A stretch of 39,872 nt of DNA from Patescibacteria group bacterium (GTDB lineage Bacteria > Patescibacteriota > Patescibacteriia > UM-FILTER-42-10): NCBI GenBank assembly GCA_018825385.1, contig JAHJEX010000054.1, positions 1 to 39,872 on the forward strand, written 5' to 3'. The notes under the pieces were generated by a model. That model ran no database searches and was not told the DNA's origin. It worked only from the letters and a program-made list of their open reading frames with translations. Positions 35,922-39,872 of the stretch are shown piece by piece. The number at the start of each line of letters is the position of its first letter. Within the stretch, counting starts at the first letter, position 1. Both the position numbers and the translations under genes were made by a program.

Positions 35922-36963
35922 GATTTAATGCCCTAAGTGCAAGCCCAATAGCAGTTGCATAAGATGATTGTGTTTCTACGGTGATAAGATTTGTGTCCTT
36001 ATTTGAAATATTTAGGAGTGAATCTCCCTTTTGGATCTTCAAGCCAAGTCTCAAAACTAATTCATTTTGTAGCTCAAGCAGGTTTGCGCCACCGCCAGTT
36101 AGTAGGATGCTTGAAACTGGGTTTTGGCCAGTGTGATGTGCCTGATAAAATTCAATTATTTGCTTCACTTTTTCAACTAATGATTCTAATTGATTGCTAA
36201 GTATCGATGCTACTGCTCCTTTACCAACATTTTTGCTTAAACCCCCTATCCTTTTTGCTTTCTCTGCCTCCTCATAAGAAAGTGACAGATTTTTCATAAT
36301 CAAACTTGTCATTAGATTGCCTGAAATCTCAGTAAGAGCAGATGTAAATTGAATAGTTGAATGATCAACAATAACAAAGCTTGTACGATCAAGACCAATA
36401 TCGATTACTAGAACGCTCTCCTTTGAATTTAGAGGTTCTTCAGGCATTATGGCTCGAACAATTGCAGCTGATTCAATTTCTAAAACGTACGGAACTAGCT
36501 TCGCTTTGCCAATTACATCTTGATAGGATTCTACGATTGACTTTGGTACTGCTCCTACTAAGATGGATTCACTCTCTGTCCCTTTGTTTACTATTTGCCA
36601 GTCAATATACATTTTTGAGAGATCGTCAGGTATATGGTTTGCAAGTTCAGACTTAATGATTTCGTCTGATGGTTCAGAATTTTCTTTCATGTGCAAGACT
36701 TTTATGAAACTTTTCCGCTCTGGAAGACACGATACAACCTTTTTGGAATGTGGTCTCCGTGGTTTTGCGGCTTGAACAAGATTAGAGATTATAGATTGCA
36801 GCGAGTCCGGTTTGACAATTTCGCCTTCATTGATAATGCCGGGAGGGACCGGAACTTCACTTACAGATTCAATAGAAACACTTTTCCTTTTCTTTTCCAA
36901 GGAAACAAGTCTTAACATCCTGTCACTTATATCTAAACCAAACATTGAATTATATTTGTCCAA
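35908..36963 (-). CDS. pilM: type IV pilus assembly ATPase-fold protein PilM
   Basis: ORF; FGLDISDRMLRLVSLEKK, VLVIDIGLDRTSFVIVD, ILLTGGGANLLELQNEL. Confidence 0.92.
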   Translation of the reverse strand: MDKYNSMFGLDISDRMLRLVSLEKKRKSVSIESVSEVPVPPGIINEGEIVKPDSLQSIISNLVQAAKPRRPHSKKVVSCLPERKSFIKVLHMKENSEPSDEIIKSELANHIPDDLSKMYIDWQIVNKGTESESILVGAVPKSIVESYQDVIGKAKLVPYVLEIESAAIVRAIMPEEPLNSKESVLVIDIGLDRTSFVIVDHSTIQFTSALTEISGNLMTSLIMKNLSLSYEEAEKAKRIGGLSKNVGKGAVASILSNQLESLVEKVKQIIEFYQAHHTGQNPVSSILLTGGGANLLELQNELVLRLGLKIQKGDSLLNISNKDTNLITVETQSSYATAIGLALRALNHDNT

Positions 36964-38053
36964 CTAATGAATAAATAGGCATTATAACCGCAAGGGCAAC
37001 TGCACCAACGGCAACTCCAATCACGAGCATTAAAACTGGTTCAATAACAGCAGCCAAATTCTCCATGGTATTGGATACTTCTTCTTCATAAAAATTAGCC
37101 ATGTCTTCTGAAGTTGTATCTAGTGTTCCGGATTCTTCTCCAATATTTATAATTTGTGTGATTAATGGAGGAAACAGATCAGGATTCTTTTCTAGCGTTT
37201 CTCGGACCGAGATTCCCTTTTTTAATTCTTCTGCGGATTGCTTTAAATAGTCCTTATAAATAACATTCTTAGATGCCCTCGAAATAATCAAAAAAGTCTC
37301 AACAATTGGAATATCTGTTTTTAGTAGCGAGCTTAAGCTTCTAGTGAAATTAGCCAGATTAACCTTTTTTATAATTGGTGAAACAATTGGTATTTTAAGC
37401 AGCAAGGCGTGATATTGCCTTTTGCCTTTTACAGTTTTTAAGTAACGAGCCAAAAGGAAAATGACTAAAGCGACAGCGATTATAACATAAATTAAATATG
37501 TAGACATGAAGTCGGTCAATCCTATCAAAACTCTTGTAGGTAAAGGTAAGTCGGCTTGTGCGTCCGTGTAGAGTGATGTGATGTTCGGTAGAACGAAGAT
37601 CACCATGGCTATGCCAATTGCAACCATAGCGATTGTAACTATAGCAGGATAAGTCAGTGCATTTTTTACTTTTGCTCTAAGTTCGTGACTTTTTTTAAGT
37701 TGAATACTAAGTCTGCGTAATACTTCATCCAACTTACCACTTGCTTCGCCAGCTTCTAACATGCTAACAAAAGTTTCGGAAAATGTTTTGGGATGTTTTC
37801 CCGCAGCCTTTGAGAGTGGAGTGCCTTTTTCAACATCTTCACGCATTTCTTGGATAGTTTTCCTGAATCCTTCATGTTCAACTTGCAGATTAATTGTTTC
37901 TAAGGCTTTTGCAAGAGAAAAACCAGTTCTTACCATGATTTCTAATTGCTGAACAAAGAAAAGTCTTTGGACAAGCGTAATTCTTTTCCGAGGGCCAAGA
38001 AAACCTTGCTTTTTTTTCTTTTGCTTGTTTGCTTTTTTTTGTTCTTCTGCCAT
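36950..38053 (-). CDS. pilC: type IV pilus inner membrane platform protein PilC (GspF family)
   Basis: ORF; FVQQLEIMVRTGFSLAKALE, FVSMLEAGEASGKLDEVL, NIGEESGTLD, EPVLMLVIGVAVGAVALAVIMPIYSL. Confidence 0.95.
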   Translation of the reverse strand: MAEEQKKANKQKKKKQGFLGPRKRITLVQRLFFVQQLEIMVRTGFSLAKALETINLQVEHEGFRKTIQEMREDVEKGTPLSKAAGKHPKTFSETFVSMLEAGEASGKLDEVLRRLSIQLKKSHELRAKVKNALTYPAIVTIAMVAIGIAMVIFVLPNITSLYTDAQADLPLPTRVLIGLTDFMSTYLIYVIIAVALVIFLLARYLKTVKGKRQYHALLLKIPIVSPIIKKVNLANFTRSLSSLLKTDIPIVETFLIISRASKNVIYKDYLKQSAEELKKGISVRETLEKNPDLFPPLITQIINIGEESGTLDTTSEDMANFYEEEVSNTMENLAAVIEPVLMLVIGVAVGAVALAVIMPIYSLVGQI

Positions 38054-38056
38054 TGC

Positions 38057-39790
38057 TTAATCCTTTGTTACACGGAGCACTTCCTCAATTGTAGTTATCC
38101 CGCTTTTTGCTTTTATAAACCCATCTTGGATCAGACTAATAAATCCTTGCTTATTTGCTTCTTCATAAAGTTTTTCAGGAGGTGCTTGATTAACAATGAG
38201 TTCCGCCATTGCTTTATTAATCTCCAAAATTTCATAAATGCCCATCCTCCCTTTATATCCTTCGTGATTGCATTCTTTGCATCCATGGCCGCGATAAAAA
38301 AGTAATGAACTCATTGGTGAATCAGCCGAATCAATAATTCCCTCTCTTTCCATTACTGACAGAATATCCTTAAAATTAAGCTGTGATTCCAATTGAGTAA
38401 TATTACTCTTAGTTAGTTCATAACTCTCTATACAATGAATACATACTTTTCTTACTAAACGCTGTGCCACAATAACGTTTGTAGTAGAGGCAACAAGAAA
38501 GGGAGGAATGCCCATTTCCTGAATTCGGGGAAGTGCACCAACAGCGTCATTGGTATGAAGCGTTGATAATACTAGATGCCCCGTCATGGCAGAATGGACA
38601 CCAATCTCCGCAGTTTCTTTATCGCGGATTTCTCCAACCATGATAATATTTGGATCCTGCCTGAGCAATGAACGTAATCCTTGAGCAAATGTTAGGCCAA
38701 TCCGGGGATTAACTTGCGTTTGATTTATCCTAGGCATTCGGTACTCGATTGGGTCTTCAATTGTAGAAATATTTACCTTTGGATTATTCAGAATATTCAG
38801 GATAGTATAGAGTGTAGTCGTTTTGCCTGACCCTGTAGGCCCCGTAACTAAAATCATCCCATGAGGCTTTTTTACCGCTCTTTTAATTATTTTCAGCGGA
38901 TTTGCTAAAAATCCTAGTTGTTCTAATGTAAGAATCTGTGATGATTGGTCTAGAAGACGTAAAACAGTTTTTTCCCCGTCAAATATTGGAATAATTGAAA
39001 CACGAAATGATACTTTATATTCCTTAGATTTTATTTTAAATCTGCCATCTTGTGGTAGTCGGTGTTCATCTAGCTTTAGGTTGGCAAGAATTTTAATCCG
39101 AGCAACTATTCCCGAATGGATTTGTTTTGGTAAAGTCATAGCGTCGCGCAATACTCCATCAATTCGATACCTGACAATAACCTCGTTTTCAGCAGGTTCA
39201 ATGTGAATATCTGAAGCATCTTCAAATATTGCATATTCTAAAATCGTATCAACAATTCTTATTACAGGAAGATCCTTTGCTAACTCCTTCAGGGTTCCTT
39301 TCGCTGAATCCTTTTGGGTTTTGTCATCCTCATGAGTCATTTCATCCACCGTTGCCTTTAAACCTTTGTGATACATCTTCAATGCTTCTGTTATCATCTG
39401 GGGAGAAGTTACATACACGCTTGGTTCTTTTCCAGATTTCTTTTTTATGAAATCAAAAATCTCCAAATCCAAAGGATCAAGAGATGCGATCTTTATTTTA
39501 TCGTCTGTCTGGTCAAACGCAATTACATTGTGAGTCTGTGCAATTGATTCAGGTAAGAAATTTAGTATATCCTTTCGGATTGTCAGAGTTTCAAGACTAA
39601 TAAATGGGACATGCAAAGACTTTGCATATAATTCATACAGTGATTTCTCACTTATAATTTTTTCTTTATAAAGATGCTCAACCCAGTCTTTGTTTTGCTT
39701 TTTTGCTTCTGCCTGCGATTCTGATACGTCGGCTTCAGAAAGAATTTTATTTGTGAGTAGGAGCTTCTCTATTTGTTTTAACGGTAGCAT
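38057..39790 (-). CDS. pilB: type IV pilus extension ATPase PilB (GspE family)
   Basis: ORF; ASDIHIEP, MILVTGPTGSGKTTTLYTIL (Walker A), RQDPNIIMVGEIRDKETAEI, zinc CIHC/CKEC motif. Confidence 0.96.
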   Translation of the reverse strand: MLPLKQIEKLLLTNKILSEADVSESQAEAKKQNKDWVEHLYKEKIISEKSLYELYAKSLHVPFISLETLTIRKDILNFLPESIAQTHNVIAFDQTDDKIKIASLDPLDLEIFDFIKKKSGKEPSVYVTSPQMITEALKMYHKGLKATVDEMTHEDDKTQKDSAKGTLKELAKDLPVIRIVDTILEYAIFEDASDIHIEPAENEVIVRYRIDGVLRDAMTLPKQIHSGIVARIKILANLKLDEHRLPQDGRFKIKSKEYKVSFRVSIIPIFDGEKTVLRLLDQSSQILTLEQLGFLANPLKIIKRAVKKPHGMILVTGPTGSGKTTTLYTILNILNNPKVNISTIEDPIEYRMPRINQTQVNPRIGLTFAQGLRSLLRQDPNIIMVGEIRDKETAEIGVHSAMTGHLVLSTLHTNDAVGALPRIQEMGIPPFLVASTTNVIVAQRLVRKVCIHCIESYELTKSNITQLESQLNFKDILSVMEREGIIDSADSPMSSLLFYRGHGCKECNHEGYKGRMGIYEILEINKAMAELIVNQAPPEKLYEEANKQGFISLIQDGFIKAKSGITTIEEVLRVTKD

Positions 39791-39819
39791 AGTCTGTTTT
39801 TAGTATCAAAACTGCTAAA

Positions 39820-39848
39820 ATTATATCACAGAATTGCCATAAAGTCAA
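39820..39848 (-). promoter_or_regulatory. pilB-C-M-N-O operon promoter candidate (TTGACT-N17-TATAAT)
   Basis: minus-strand TTGACT (plus AGTCAA 39843-39848), 17-bp spacer, TATAAT (plus ATTATA 39820-39825). Confidence 0.78.
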
Positions 39849-39872
39849 TTAACGAAGGTAATGTCTAAACAC

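Noticed and set aside
37946-38305. 119-aa plus-strand ORF
   Set aside because: Antisense to pilB/pilC; Phe/Cys-rich translation typical of a Lys-rich gene read backwards.
1-39872. Alternative genetic code (UGA as glycine), as in some CPR lineages
   Set aside because: Long conserved ORFs are intact under the standard code, and TGA serves as a stop (e.g. at 28-30, minus strand).

Overview
The window looks like chromosomal sequence from a Candidate Phyla Radiation / Patescibacteria-type bacterium. This is inferred from gene content and protein style (NTN-rich and TSP3 proteins, compact type IV pilus set). It uses the standard code, with TGA read as stop. Four blocks are visible. (1) ~28-14761, minus strand: an AT-rich surface-glycan locus with nine glycosyltransferases (five GT4-like, four GT2-like), four SAM methyltransferases, an alpha/alpha-toroid-like protein and a UDP-glucuronate-epimerase-like SDR. 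(2) 14902-21006, plus strand: a dTDP-L-rhamnose operon (rfbA, rfbC-like, rfbB, rfbD) interrupted by a Nudix protein with a degenerate box, a mycobacterial-type adenosine kinase, a 38-aa membrane peptide and S-adenosylhomocysteinase. (3) ~21008-27706: a PEGA/beta-propeller protein, murA, an S41 protease, acylphosphatase, rplI, pyrG and rpmA. (4) 27776-39790: type IV pilus genes. These are a PilV/W/X-like prepilin trio with a calcium-loop/Asn-rich protein in the pilY1 position, then a cysteine desulfurase on the opposite strand, then pilB-pilC-pilM-pilN-pilO plus a small membrane protein. The most interesting points are the SAH-recycling genes inside the rhamnose operon beside a methyltransferase-rich glycan locus, the pilus-tip operon, the toroid protein, and a leader with two mutually exclusive hairpins before ahcY. 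No tRNA, rRNA, CRISPR array or transposase was recognised.
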